A stretch of DNA of 64,000 bases from an uncultured Bacteroidaceae bacterium (GTDB taxonomy: Bacteria; Bacteroidota; Bacteroidia; Bacteroidales; Bacteroidaceae), in assembly GCA_934271655.1 (NCBI GenBank), contig CAKQRW010000005.1, positions 21,794 through 85,793 on the forward strand. The letters are read 5' to 3'. Below, piece by piece: positions 44,756 to 54,632 of this stretch. The stretch's first letter is position 1; every line of letters begins with the position of its first letter. The notes below the pieces were generated by a model. It had not been told where the DNA came from. It saw nothing but the letters and a program-made list of their open reading frames with translations, and did no database searches. The position numbers and the translations under genes are program-made.

Positions 44756-45525
44756 TAGATAGTAATGTAGTAAAAGTAAGGGTAAAAGGCGATTATGCCT
44801 GTTTTACCCAACCTGCACTGAAAGTAGAGCGCATGACCTATCCTTGCATGACACCTTCAGCAGCTAGAGGAATTTTAGAATGTATTCTTTGGAAGCCAGA
44901 GTTCCAATGGGTTATTAAAAGTATCAAGATATTGAAGCCAATATCATTCTCTTCATTCAAGAGAAATGAAATTAGCTCCATTCAAAGTGGTGCGCCTATA
45001 GACATTCTTGATATGAAGAAACGTTGTCAAAGAAACAGTATCATTTTGCGAGATGTAGAGTATATTATCGAAGCTGTAATTTACATGTCTGAAGATAACA
45101 TACAGAAAGTAAAAAACAGAGATAATAAAGAGGGAAAGACTGCCTGTGAACCAATTGTCAAATATCGCCAGATGTTTAACCGACGTTTGAAGAAAGGTCA
45201 GTGTTGGCATCAGCCTTATTTGGGTACTCGTGAGTTTTCTTGCGATTTCTTTCCTGTAACACAAGAGGACGAAGTCAAGGCGGCAGAACTTAATCTGACT
45301 TACCCAATAGGAAGTCTGCTGTTTGACATTTGGTACGATAAGGATCACAATGCCACTCCTATCTATATGACAAATGCCGTAGTGAAGAATAGTACGCTTG
45401 TTTGTCCTGATGATTTGAATGAAAGGATGCTTTCAACTTCTCATCTTCGTGCTAAGCGTGAAGATGCCGTAAACCGTATATTATTCGACTTTAACAGAAA
45501 GGAGGAAATATGTTCGCAGAATTAG
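44752..45525 (+). CDS. cas5c: Cas5c, crRNA-processing Cascade subunit (type I-C)
   Basis: In type I-C this Cas5 replaces Cas6: it cuts the repeat RNA and holds the 5' handle of the crRNA. About 257 residues, starting MIDSNVVKVRVKG at 44752, where ATG overlaps the cas3 TGA; an ATG at 44746 adds two residues. Typical features are YACFTQPALKVERMTYPCMT (near 14-33), a GILECILWKPEF helix, and the C-terminal HLRAKREDAVNRILFDF. It overlaps cas8c by 16 bases. Confidence 0.93.
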   Translation: MIDSNVVKVRVKGDYACFTQPALKVERMTYPCMTPSAARGILECILWKPEFQWVIKSIKILKPISFSSFKRNEISSIQSGAPIDILDMKKRCQRNSIILRDVEYIIEAVIYMSEDNIQKVKNRDNKEGKTACEPIVKYRQMFNRRLKKGQCWHQPYLGTREFSCDFFPVTQEDEVKAAELNLTYPIGSLLFDIWYDKDHNATPIYMTNAVVKNSTLVCPDDLNERMLSTSHLRAKREDAVNRILFDFNRKEEICSQN

Positions 45526-47327
45526 TAGAATTAGGCAGAAGAGAAACAAAACTACATCCGGCACTAGGACCTTGTCAATGCAATTATGATATTGTTATTG
45601 ATAATGATGGAAATTTTCTAAAATTACTAAAATGTGACTGCCAATTGATTACAGAATACATTCCAAGTACAGCCAAAAAAGGTAAAGTCCGTCTATTACT
45701 TGACAAGGCAGAAGAAACCTTATCGGGTTGTGACGGATATACAGAAACAGATATAAGCCAATCCTTTTTAGACGAGAACAAAAAGTTTCTCTCTGAAGGA
45801 TATAAGGAGAAGCTCGCCAAAGAGTATAAGGAGAAAATCGAGAAAGAGAAAAAGGAGAAATTATCTGATACAAACGAGAAGTATCTCAAATACATTATAA
45901 AGTTACAACAATATAAAGATATACAAGAACTATCACCTGTATTCTCCTTCTACAACAAACCGCTAGAAGTAAAAAAAGCATTAGAGGCATATAAAAAATT
46001 GCCAAAGAAAGACCAAGGTGGAAATATGACCTTTATGGTTAGTTCATTCCGTCCAATTTCTCTAGAAATAGTACAAGAAGCCATTAAGAGAAAATATGAG
46101 ATGAACTTAAAGCCAACTGGGCAAATTTGTGCGATTTGTGGAAAAAGCATTTTCCCTATTCTTGACGTGCCACATGGTGGAATCAATCTTCCTGGATCTG
46201 ATAAAAAATGCACTTTGGTGTCATATAACGAGAAGGCATTTGAGTCATACAATTTGACAGGAAACATTAATTCTGGGATATGTACAAATTGTGCCAGAAA
46301 CTATGTTGAAGCACTTTCATATCTGACGAAACCAGAATGGAGACTAATAGAAAAAGAAGGCAAAATTAAAAAGAAAAAGGAGTATAAGAATGCAATAGAA
46401 CTAAGTGATGATACTTTGATTACTTTTTGGACAAAGAAACCAGATGACAATATAGACCCTTGGTCTGATATTTGCCAACCTACAGTCGAAAGAGTGAAAC
46501 GAATGTTTTCTTCTGTAGCTACAGGTGATTCTAAACGAGCAGAAGCAGAAGTAGATAATTATTTCTATTGCTGTACTCTATCCTCTGCAGCAGCTCGAAT
46601 CGCAGTAAGAGACTGGATGGCAGTTAGTGTTTCACAATATCAGAACAATCTGAAACATTGGTTTGATGATATTGCAACAATAAAGGATGGAGAAGTGTAC
46701 TATCCTGGGATAAACACCATTCTTTATAATTGCATAAAGAAGAAGGCTAGGCCTACACAGAGTGATTTCAAGGCAAAAGCACGTATTGGAACTATGCTAT
46801 GGCATGCAGCTCTAACAAATACATCTTTGCCATTGGTAATTCTTCAAAGTGTATTAAGCCAGATTGAGCATGACAAATCAAAATATGGCTGCTTCAACGA
46901 AGAGAAATCGACAGTAATTCGATTGGTTTTAAATAGATATAATAAAAATAAATACAAAATGAAGAATGAATTAGATGAAAAAAATGGAAGTAAGGCATAT
47001 CTCTGTGGACGTTTGTTCGCATTGATTTGCAAACTCCAGTTCAAGGCACAGGGTGCTGTCAACAGTTCTATCAAAGATAGGTTTTTTGCATCAGCATCCA
47101 ATACCCCCGCACAAGTCATAGGGCTTCTGTTGACAAAATATGTCCCTATTTATGAGAAGAAGACTAAGGGAGCAGGCCATAAAACAGTTACTGAGATTGC
47201 TGAGATTGCTGCGCAAATAGAACATTTTCCGAGTAAGTTCACTATAACAGAGCGTGGTGAGTTTGCATTGGGATATTATTACCAATACAACAAAAAATCA
47301 AATGATAGTAATAACAAACAAAAATAG
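45510..47327 (+). CDS. cas8c: Cas8c (Csd1), large subunit of the type I-C Cascade
   Basis: Large subunit that reads the PAM and positions target DNA. The 605 residues match Csd1. A long charged coiled segment (KLAKEYKEKIEKEKKEKLSD, near residue 100) and two Cys pairs (CAICGKS near 207, CTNCARNYVE near 256) are visible, the latter suggesting zinc binding. The start lies inside the end of cas5c and has a strong AGGAGG Shine-Dalgarno, rare in this phylum, fitting coupled translation in the overlapping operon. Confidence 0.93.
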   Translation: MFAELVELGRRETKLHPALGPCQCNYDIVIDNDGNFLKLLKCDCQLITEYIPSTAKKGKVRLLLDKAEETLSGCDGYTETDISQSFLDENKKFLSEGYKEKLAKEYKEKIEKEKKEKLSDTNEKYLKYIIKLQQYKDIQELSPVFSFYNKPLEVKKALEAYKKLPKKDQGGNMTFMVSSFRPISLEIVQEAIKRKYEMNLKPTGQICAICGKSIFPILDVPHGGINLPGSDKKCTLVSYNEKAFESYNLTGNINSGICTNCARNYVEALSYLTKPEWRLIEKEGKIKKKKEYKNAIELSDDTLITFWTKKPDDNIDPWSDICQPTVERVKRMFSSVATGDSKRAEAEVDNYFYCCTLSSAAARIAVRDWMAVSVSQYQNNLKHWFDDIATIKDGEVYYPGINTILYNCIKKKARPTQSDFKAKARIGTMLWHAALTNTSLPLVILQSVLSQIEHDKSKYGCFNEEKSTVIRLVLNRYNKNKYKMKNELDEKNGSKAYLCGRLFALICKLQFKAQGAVNSSIKDRFFASASNTPAQVIGLLLTKYVPIYEKKTKGAGHKTVTEIAEIAAQIEHFPSKFTITERGEFALGYYYQYNKKSNDSNNKQK

Positions 47328-47352
47328 AATTTAATTTTTAATCAACATTGAA

Positions 47353-48291
47353 ATGGAAGCAATTAAGAATCGTTACAATTTCGTCTTTCTCTTTGATGTT
47401 AAAGACGGAAATCCAAACGGAGACCCCGATTTTGACAACATGCCTCGCACAGATGAAGAAACTGATCAGGGTTTAGTCTCTGATGTGTGCATCAAGCGCA
47501 AAGTTCGCAACTATGTTCAACTTCTCAAGGAACTTGAGTCTCCTTATGACATTTTTATCAGGGAAGGGAATGTCTTGAATCTTCTAATCAAAGAAAAAAG
47601 AGATGAGGCAGACAAAACAAATGATGATGAAAAGAAAGCGGGCAAATTAGGTAGAGAAGCTATGTGTGCTCAATACTATGATATCCGTACTTTTGGTGCA
47701 GTTATGAGTACAGGCGAAGAGAAAGCAAAAGATGATGATTCTGAGGAAGAAGGTGCAAAAAATAATAAGAAAAAAAGTGAAAGGAAGATAAAGGGTCTTG
47801 GTGTTGTACGCGGTCCTGTTCAGTTCACTTTTGCTCGCTCTATTGATCCTATTTTCTCAAAGTCGAACTCTGTTACTCGTTGCTGCGTCACAAAAGAGAC
47901 CGATGCTTCGGAAAAGAACAATACTATTGGTAATAAATATACCGTAAGTTATGGACTTTATCGTATGCATGGCTTTATATCGGCCACAGATGCTGTTAAA
48001 ACAGGATTTTCTGAAGAAGATAAAGACCTTTTATTTGAAGCACTGATAAATGCTTTCGAGAATGATCATTCTGCGGCTAGAGGTGAAATGAATCCAAGAG
48101 GATTAATCGTTTTCAAACACGACTCTCCTTTAGGTAATGCTAGAGCTGGGCAGTTGTTTGACCTTGTTCAAATTAAACTTAAAGACGGCATTGAGTATCC
48201 TCGTTCATTTGCGGACTACGAAGTAGTCGTTCCTTCCAATGACGAATTGAAGAAGAGTTTCTCTGGTGTTACAGTCGAAGAACTCATTTAG
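47353..48291 (+). CDS. cas7c: Cas7c (Csd2), backbone subunit of the type I-C Cascade
   Basis: Polymerises along the crRNA to form the Cascade backbone. The 312 residues begin with NRYNFVFLFDVKDGNPNGDP (the Csd2/Cas7 RRM start with its DGNPNGDPD motif). They continue with a Lys/Glu-rich loop (about 120-150), LGVVRGPVQFTFARSIDPIF and the C-terminal GEMNPRGLIVFKHDSPLGNA. It begins 25 bases after cas8c, and the Met is preceded by an A+T-rich stretch. Confidence 0.95.
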   Translation: MEAIKNRYNFVFLFDVKDGNPNGDPDFDNMPRTDEETDQGLVSDVCIKRKVRNYVQLLKELESPYDIFIREGNVLNLLIKEKRDEADKTNDDEKKAGKLGREAMCAQYYDIRTFGAVMSTGEEKAKDDDSEEEGAKNNKKKSERKIKGLGVVRGPVQFTFARSIDPIFSKSNSVTRCCVTKETDASEKNNTIGNKYTVSYGLYRMHGFISATDAVKTGFSEEDKDLLFEALINAFENDHSAARGEMNPRGLIVFKHDSPLGNARAGQLFDLVQIKLKDGIEYPRSFADYEVVVPSNDELKKSFSGVTVEELI

Positions 48292-48298
48292 TATCCGT

Positions 48299-48970
48299 AT
48301 GTATACTGAAGAAGAAATGCTCATGTTGTCGGGGATACAGCACTTTATGTTCTGTCCCCGGCAATGGGCTTTGATTCATATTGAGCAGCAATGGGCTGAC
48401 AACAAGCTGACGACAGAAGGGAATATCCTACATCAGAATGTGGATAACCCTTTCTATCGTCAGAAGAATGGTGATGTCATAACCCTCCGCTCCCTCCATA
48501 TCGCATCCAGGGAGTTGGGGCTTTATGGCATAACCGATGCCGTGGAACTGCTGCCTACCGACTCAGAGAAAGATGCAATAACCCATCCGAGATACAAAGG
48601 ATATTGGAAACCTTATCCTGTGGAATACAAAAGAGGTCACAGTAAACCGGATGAAAGGGATGAGGTTCAATTAGCAGCACAAGCGATATGTTTGGAGGAG
48701 ATGTATGGTATCAATATTCCTTATGGTGCGCTATATTATGATGAAGTCAAGCACCGAGAAACGATTGCCATCTCAGACAATCTGAGGGAAACGACCAAGC
48801 AATGCGCCATTCAGATGCATGACATCTTCAAAAGTGGCAAGATGCCACCTGCCATAAAGGAGCACCATTGCCGCAATTGCTCGCTCAAGGATATCTGTAT
48901 GCCCGAAATGGCTGATTGCACAAAAGTTTCAACCTATCTAAACAAAAACCTATATGAGGATATTACTTAA
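48299..48970 (+). CDS. cas4: Cas4 exonuclease (spacer acquisition)
   Basis: Fe-S RecB-family nuclease that trims new spacers and checks the PAM with Cas1-Cas2. About 223 residues from ATG 48299 (MYTEEEMLMLSGIQHFMFCP); an upstream in-frame start at 48266 would overlap cas7c. Conserved features: the N-terminal Cys in FMFCPRQWAL, the nuclease core with VEYKRGHSKPDERDEVQLAA (Lys and Asp/Glu motifs), and the C-terminal cluster CRNCSLKDIC. It overlaps cas1 by 17 bases. Confidence 0.94.
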   Translation: MYTEEEMLMLSGIQHFMFCPRQWALIHIEQQWADNKLTTEGNILHQNVDNPFYRQKNGDVITLRSLHIASRELGLYGITDAVELLPTDSEKDAITHPRYKGYWKPYPVEYKRGHSKPDERDEVQLAAQAICLEEMYGINIPYGALYYDEVKHRETIAISDNLRETTKQCAIQMHDIFKSGKMPPAIKEHHCRNCSLKDICMPEMADCTKVSTYLNKNLYEDIT

Positions 48971-49976
48971 CACTTTGTATGTCACCACACCGGAGGCCTA
49001 TCTCAGCAAGGATGGATTAAACGTGGTAGTGTCTGTAAAGCAGAATGAGGTGTTCCGCATTCCTGTCCACAATATAGAGCAGATAGTAACGTTTGGCTAT
49101 ATGGGAGCAAGTCCGGGACTGATGAAACTTTGTGCGGACAACAACGTAGGGCTTACCTTTCTTTCTCCACAAGGAAGGTATATCAGTCGCTCGCAGGGTC
49201 CGACAAGGGGAAACGTGTTGTTGCGTAAGGCGCAATACAAGTATTCTGATGAGCCTAACTATGCCTTGCATCTCGCCAAATTGTTCATAGCCGGCAAGAT
49301 ACAAAACTACCGGAATATCCTCCGGCGGTTTGTGCGTGACAATGGCAGTGATGAGGCTGTGGAGCGTGTGGCTGAAAATCTGTTGCAGTGTAAGCGTAAG
49401 GTATTTAATGCCGACAATGTTGATAGTGTGAGGGGCATAGAAGGTGAGGCTGCAAATTATTATTTCGGCGTGTTCTCACGGCTGATATTGAATCAGAAGG
49501 ATGACTTTTCTTTTGAAGGACGCAACCGCCGTCCACCAAAGGATGCTGTCAATGCAATGCTGTCGTTTGTATATACGCTTATATGCAATGACATGACCTC
49601 CGCCTTGGAAACGGTAGGACTTGACCCTTATGTGGGATTCTTGCATACGCTGAGACCAGGACGGGCATCGTTGGCGTTGGACATGATGGAGGAGTTGCGT
49701 GCCTACTTAGGTGACAGGCTTGTCCTTTCACTAATAAACAGGAAACAAATATCAATCAAGGACTTTCTCAAACAGGGTGACGAGGGAATCGTAATGACCG
49801 ATTCAGGGCGCAAAACAATTATCTCTGCCTGGCAAAACCGTAAGAAAGAACAGATTACCCATCCGTATTTGAATGAAAAAGTAAGCGTAGGTCTGTTGCC
49901 TTATATACAGTCTATGTTGTTAGCGAGATTTATTCGTAAAGACTTGGATGATTACCCCGTATTCTTAATAAAGTAG
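48954..49976 (+). CDS. cas1: Cas1 integrase
   Basis: Catalytic subunit of the spacer integrase. The 340 residues are typical for the I-C clade. The metal-binding residues lie in helices such as IEGEAANYYFGVFSRLI (Glu, near 165), FLHTLRPGRASLALDMMEEL (His and Asp/Glu, near 230), characteristic of the Cas1 all-helical domain. The N-terminal beta domain starts MRILLNTLYVTTPEAYLS. It overlaps cas4 and is followed by cas2 after 7 bases. Confidence 0.97.
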   Translation: MRILLNTLYVTTPEAYLSKDGLNVVVSVKQNEVFRIPVHNIEQIVTFGYMGASPGLMKLCADNNVGLTFLSPQGRYISRSQGPTRGNVLLRKAQYKYSDEPNYALHLAKLFIAGKIQNYRNILRRFVRDNGSDEAVERVAENLLQCKRKVFNADNVDSVRGIEGEAANYYFGVFSRLILNQKDDFSFEGRNRRPPKDAVNAMLSFVYTLICNDMTSALETVGLDPYVGFLHTLRPGRASLALDMMEELRAYLGDRLVLSLINRKQISIKDFLKQGDEGIVMTDSGRKTIISAWQNRKKEQITHPYLNEKVSVGLLPYIQSMLLARFIRKDLDDYPVFLIK

Positions 49977-49983
49977 TTTGCTT

Positions 49984-50274
49984 ATGTTTGTACTGATAAC
50001 TTATGATGTGAATATAACGTCTCCTAATGGTGCAAGGCGTTTGAGAAAGGTTTCAAAAGCCTGTTTGAATTATGGGAAAAGGGTTCAAAACTCTGTATTT
50101 GAATGTGTGCTCACAGAGGCTCAGTTCGTTATACTTAAAAGTCAGTTGAAAGACCTTATCGATGAAGAGCAAGACAGTGTGAGATTTTATCTTTTGGGGA
50201 ATAACTGGAAACGCAGAATAGAAACGATAGGCAAGGATTTTGGACTTGACTTTACTGGTGAATTGATTATATAG
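49984..50274 (+). CDS. cas2: Cas2, structural partner of Cas1
   Basis: Small ferredoxin-fold dimer that bridges Cas1 dimers during spacer integration. The 96 residues from ATG 49984 (MFVLITYDVN) have the family's YDV strand and RLRKVSKACLNYGKRVQNSV helix. The upstream TTG at 49978 is unlikely to be the start. It is the last cas gene, and 177 bases separate it from the array. Confidence 0.95.
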   Translation: MFVLITYDVNITSPNGARRLRKVSKACLNYGKRVQNSVFECVLTEAQFVILKSQLKDLIDEEQDSVRFYLLGNNWKRRIETIGKDFGLDFTGELII

Positions 50275-50387
50275 CGGAATGATGGTGCGAACCTCAAGTG
50301 TTGCATAAAACATGGGAGGTTCGCACTTGCTGGTATTTGATATTTTATGTGCTTTTATATTGAATTGTATTTTTTTTGTCTTTACAT

Positions 50388-50418
50388 TTTGTTATTCTTC
50401 GCAAAATGCTTAACTTTG
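50388..50418 (+). promoter_or_regulatory. CRISPR leader with promoter
   Basis: The 177-base A+T-rich leader (50275-50451) contains TTTG (50388-50391), a 19-base spacer and TAACTTTG (50411-50418), a perfect Bacteroidetes promoter pointing into the array. The pre-crRNA would start near 50425, about 27 nt before the first repeat. Confidence 0.75.
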
Positions 50419-50451
50419 TAGTGTAATATTCAGACATTTGCTGAATATGCG

Positions 50452-52731
50452 GTCGCACCCCATGTGGGTGCGTGGATTGAAACTTGATTGTCATTTCTGT
50501 GCCGACATACGCTCCTGTCGCACCCCATGTGGGTGCGTGGATTGAAACTTGTCTCCCTTGTCAGGCCCTGCCGTGTACAGGCGTCGCACCCCATGTGGGT
50601 GCGTGGATTGAAACACAAACATCTCCCTGTCAGCTCCCTTGTTGCTGTGTCGCACCCCATGTGGGTGCGTGGATTGAAACACCGCCGTCTGCACATTGTT
50701 GATGCACATCAGCCTGTCGCACCCCATGTGGGTGCGTGGATTGAAACTCTCCAACCTCTACTATTACGGCAATCTGGAGAGTCGCACCCCATGTGGGTGC
50801 GTGGATTGAAACTGTCACGCCTCCCCATGTCTGCTCCAGGAAAGTCTGTCGCACCCCATGTGGGTGCGTGGATTGAAACATCGCATTGAGTGTGTAAACG
50901 CATTTTGGGACGTGTCGCACCCCATGTGGGTGCGTGGATTGAAACTGGCAATACTGCACATCTGCCTCAGGATTGTTGTGTCGCACCCCATGTGGGTGCG
51001 TGGATTGAAACCGTATCAAACGGCTGACATATCAATCATGTCGAGTCGCACCCCATGTGGGTGCGTGGATTGAAACAAGGATGTTGCCGATGGAATGGGT
51101 GATGGCGTTGATGTCGCACCCCATGTGGGTGCGTGGATTGAAACTCGAAGTGCCCGAAATACGCTTTAACAGGGCTACGTCGCACCCCATGTGGGTGCGT
51201 GGATTGAAACCAAGCGGGAACAATGAAACAACAGTAATAACTCGTCGCACCCCATGTGGGTGCGTGGATTGAAACGTCTCAACTTGCTACTTATATGCTC
51301 TGTTATCGCTTGTCGCACCCCATGTGGGTGCGTGGATTGAAACATCTGACTACTCTTGATTTTACTCGACAGATGGTGTCGCACCCCATGTGGGTGCGTG
51401 GATTGAAACCCCATGTCAGATAAATAGCTTGGGCGAGCAAAGCGTCGCACCCCATGTGGGTGCGTGGATTGAAACTTACCCGTGCTTTTTTTGTCCCTTA
51501 TCGCATTATGTCGCACCCCATGTGGGTGCGTGGATTGAAACCTTTAGGTCTGTTGATTCGCAGTATGACCGTATGTCGCACCCCATGTGGGTGCGTGGAT
51601 TGAAACATCTGCCCTATCTCAAGGGTAGAGAATACAGGCGTCGCACCCCATGTGGGTGCGTGGATTGAAACATGCTGCCATTGAGCAGTTTGAACCCGAT
51701 GAGCAAGTCGCACCCCATGTGGGTGCGTGGATTGAAACAATACCAAAAGATGAACCGCTTTGCCGAGCGTGTGTCGCACCCCATGTGGGTGCGTGGATTG
51801 AAACTGTCAGCCGAAGGCTTGTCAAGTACGACATGTTCAGTCGCACCCCATGTGGGTGCGTGGATTGAAACCTTATTTGTCAGACACAACATTTAATCTC
51901 GGTGTTGTCGCACCCCATGTGGGTGCGTGGATTGAAACTGGCAGTGACGGTACTAACACAATCCTCAACCAGTCGCACCCCATGTGGGTGCGTGGATTGA
52001 AACGTTAACGGTCTTGCGCCCGAAACCTTTTTGCGTAAGTCGCACCCCATGTGGGTGCGTGGATTGAAACCTCGAACAACGGTTCGAATTGCGGTCTCGC
52101 GGCTGTCGCACCCCATGTGGGTGCGTGGATTGAAACTATCAGCCAGATTTCGATTCAATCGGCAATGAGGTCGCACCCCATGTGGGTGCGTGGATTGAAA
52201 CATGCAAATTAGCAGTTGTAGCACGGATCATTTCGGTCGCACCCCATGTGGGTGCGTGGATTGAAACTGATTTGCTTGCACAATATAATATGATGCCTCC
52301 TGGTCGCACCCCATGTGGGTGCGTGGATTGAAACTTTTTGCTCTCGTGATTTTTTAAAAATGGCTCGATGTCGCACCCCATGTGGGTGCGTGGATTGAAA
52401 CATAAAGTCTTTTGTACACACTGCAAATCTTATGGAGTCGCACCCCATGTGGGTGCGTGGATTGAAACTGACAATGGTGACCACATTGTAGGCTACTTTA
52501 ATGTCGCACCCCATGTGGGTGCGTGGATTGAAACGTGTACGTGTCGTCTTTGATGCTGATTTATTTGAGTCGCACCCCATGTGGGTGCGTGGATTGAAAC
52601 TTATGATATCTACCATTTAAAAACTCCGATAACTGTCGCACCCCATGTGGGTGCGTGGATTGAAACAATCTATCGAGTATGGCATACGTGCATTGATACG
52701 TCGCACCCCATGTGGGTGCGTGGATTGAAAT
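50452..52731 (+). CRISPR. Type I-C CRISPR array, 35 repeats and 34 spacers
   Basis: The 32-base repeat begins GTCGCACCCCATGTGGGTGC and ends GTGGATTGAAAC, the standard I-C type with an internal CACCC/GGGTG hairpin. The first copy is at 50452 and the last at 52700-52731. Spacers are about 33-35 bases (mean period about 66). All copies look identical except the last, whose final C is T, marking the distal end. The leader side adjoins cas2, so the newest spacers are at 50484 onwards. Frames through the array that translate to SHPMWVRGLK or HPHGVR units are not genes. Confidence 0.97.
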
Positions 52732-52754
52732 AGTCGCATACTTAGCAGGATCGG

Positions 52755-52973
52755 GTATCAATCGAACTTTTATGGAATTGAAAGGCAGCAACAGGATTAG
52801 GCAACGAAGAAACAGATGCGTATAAATCGAACCTTTATGGAATTGAAATGGTAGTGCCGACTACCCCGGCGACCTTTGACGCTATTGTATCAATCGGACC
52901 TTTATGGAATTGAAATACTTGTGTCGGCGCTACATTCTTGTGCCGCGGTAGTGTATCAATCGAACCTTTATGG
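52755..52973 (+). CRISPR. Remnant of a second CRISPR array with an unrelated repeat
   Basis: Repeats of 30 bases beginning GTATCAATCGAACCTTTATG and ending GAATTGAAAT lie at 52755-52784, 52820-52849 and 52887-52916, separated by spacers of 35, 37 and 36 bases. A fourth repeat starts at 52953 and is cut after 21 bases (52973) by the insertion sequence. The first repeats vary at three positions. 23 bases that may be a cut spacer (52732-52754) join it to the end of the I-C array. The ATTGAAA end resembles type I-B and III-B repeats of the group; no matching cas genes are in the window. Confidence 0.85.
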
Positions 52974-52994
52974 GGCACTAGCATAATCCTGTGT

Positions 52995-54141
52995 TTAGGC
53001 ATAGATGTTAGTTAGCCTAAACATGAAGAACTTGACATCCATGACACCATGCAGTTGTGCCCTAAAAAGTTTCACCTTAGAATGAAAAGATTCAGCTGCA
53101 GCATTAGTGGCTCTATCAACAAAGTAGCTGAGCACCTCACCCTGTCTGTCTTTGATAGAGGAAGCTACTGTACTGTACAGAAGTTCTTGTCCCCAAAAGC
53201 ATCCACTTTGTTGTATCATTCCAATAGGCTTTGAAGTGCGAGATTACACTGACTTGTTTGAGGATTCGTTCTTTGTTGTACCATTCCAATAGGCTTTGAA
53301 GGCCTGATGCCTTTGTGGCATTCTTGTTACTGAAAATCATTCTTAGCGAATGTGTGATAGAATAGGCGGTTTTCAAGTTGGGAAATAGCTCAAACAATAT
53401 CTTAGCCCTTTTCTTTTGGGTGTCAGTCCATTTGTCAGAGGAAGTCATAAGAAGGTGGCTTGACCGTGCAAGCAATTCACAGACTGTATCACCATTGGCT
53501 AGCTTCTTCGGCTCGTACTTCCTGTTTTTCCTGTCCGGCTTGCGTCCTTGGTTTCCCTTTCGTTTTCCACCATTCTTTTCGAGGTATTTCTTTCGTCTTT
53601 CTGCATTCTTCTTATTGCGGAGCTTGGCATCATTACGTGCTTTCGTCTCAGCTCTTTGAACTTGGCGGCGATACTTCACTCGAAGCTGCTGCATGGCGTC
53701 ACAGTAGTCTTTCTGGACATGGAAACGGTCAATGGTTATTGTTGCATATGGAAAGCTTTGCTCCACAATGGAACGCATGTTCTCTGAGAAATCCATAGTA
53801 ACTTCGAGGACCTTAGCCCTCTCGTACCAAAGGATGTGCCTCAGAGCCTCCACAACGACTTCAACTTTGGTGCCTTTGACGATAGCTATGATAGCCCCCT
53901 TACCACCATGTGCGTCTTTGTTGGTTACAATTGTGTAAAGCTCTCCGTCTGAAAGGGAAGTTTCGTCTATGCAAACATTTGGACCTATGTTATTGTAAAA
54001 CACAAGCCAGTTTTCTGCGTGAGAAAGTTCCTTCCACGTTCTAAAGCCGCTAGGGAAATCCTTGTATGCACGCTCAAACTCATCACCCTTGATGTGATAG
54101 GGTTTCTGGAGTGATCTTGCTGTAATCGGGGATGTATCCAA
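52995..54141 (-). pseudogene. ISL3-type DDE transposase, frameshifted
   Basis: The first 300-plus residues are in one frame from 54141 (CIDETSLSDGEL with catalytic Asp 1, VTMDFSENMRS and TITIDRFHVQ with Asp 2, a basic Lys/Arg-rich insertion). The remainder, RATNAAAESFHSKVK with the catalytic Glu, is in another frame from about 53219 to 52995. The switch lies between about 53165 and 53220. Without recoding the enzyme lacks its DDE Glu and C-terminus. The C-terminal motif NA-x-AESF-x-x-K is typical of ISL3 transposases. Confidence 0.8.
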
Positions 54142-54547
54142 GCAATTCTTTTAAAAAAGCGGCAAACTCTTTCGAGTGCCGTGTTCCCTGAGCTGCCAAC
54201 TCCCAGTTCCTGCTATAGCTCTTGCCGTCCTCGTCCTTCCAACGACGGCGACGTACATGAAGCACGGTGCGATGGTCACGAATAGGGAAGTCATTGATAC
54301 AAGATTCCGCATAGAAACCATTAGGTTGCAAGTCGGAGAGTCCAATTGGCTGGATGTCCTTCTCGTCAAGATACAGATGGAGCAGAAGCTCCTGGTTGCG
54401 CTCCTCCTCTTTGACCTCCATAAGGTCAAAGTACTCTGCAAACTCTGATGGCAGAATATAGCTTAAAAGCTTTACTAATGGTTCTTGCTGCACAATCTTC
54501 TTTTGGCTTGTTGGGGACAAAGATACAAATCCTTCTCCACCTTTCAC
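54083..54547 (-). CDS. ISAon1-type transposase N-region protein
   Basis: A 154-residue protein encoded upstream of, and overlapping by about 60 bases, the main transposase frame, as in the ISAon1 group, where the N-terminal part is a separate ORF. It includes YILPSEFAEYFDLMEVKEEE and a basic RRRRWKDEDGKSYSRNWEL segment before the overlap. It probably takes part in DNA binding. Confidence 0.75.
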   Translation of the reverse strand: MKGGEGFVSLSPTSQKKIVQQEPLVKLLSYILPSEFAEYFDLMEVKEEERNQELLLHLYLDEKDIQPIGLSDLQPNGFYAESCINDFPIRDHRTVLHVRRRRWKDEDGKSYSRNWELAAQGTRHSKEFAAFLKELLGYIPDYSKITPETLSHQG

Positions 54548-54632
54548 ACATTATTGACACAGGTTTTTACTGGTGCGCCGTCTTTTCATCATGTTCTGTA
54601 GCCCTTTCTGAGGGCTGTTTTTATGAGGTTGT

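Larger units (their letters stand above)
52974..54577 (-). mobile_element. ISL3/ISAon1-like insertion sequence
   Basis: About 1.6 kb with imperfect inverted ends: GGCACTAGCATAATCCTGTG at the left (52974) and, on the other strand, CGCACCAGTAAAAACCTGTG at the right (ending 54577), 16 of 21 positions matching. It encodes an ISAon1-type N-region protein and a DDE transposase on the minus strand. The left end cuts a CRISPR repeat, yet the right flank carries neither the rest of the repeat nor an obvious target duplication, suggesting a later deletion or rearrangement. Confidence 0.8.

Noticed and set aside
50430..52791. Many ORFs inside the CRISPR array on both strands
   Set aside because: The repeat length keeps frames open; the products are translations of the repeat with random spacer residues.
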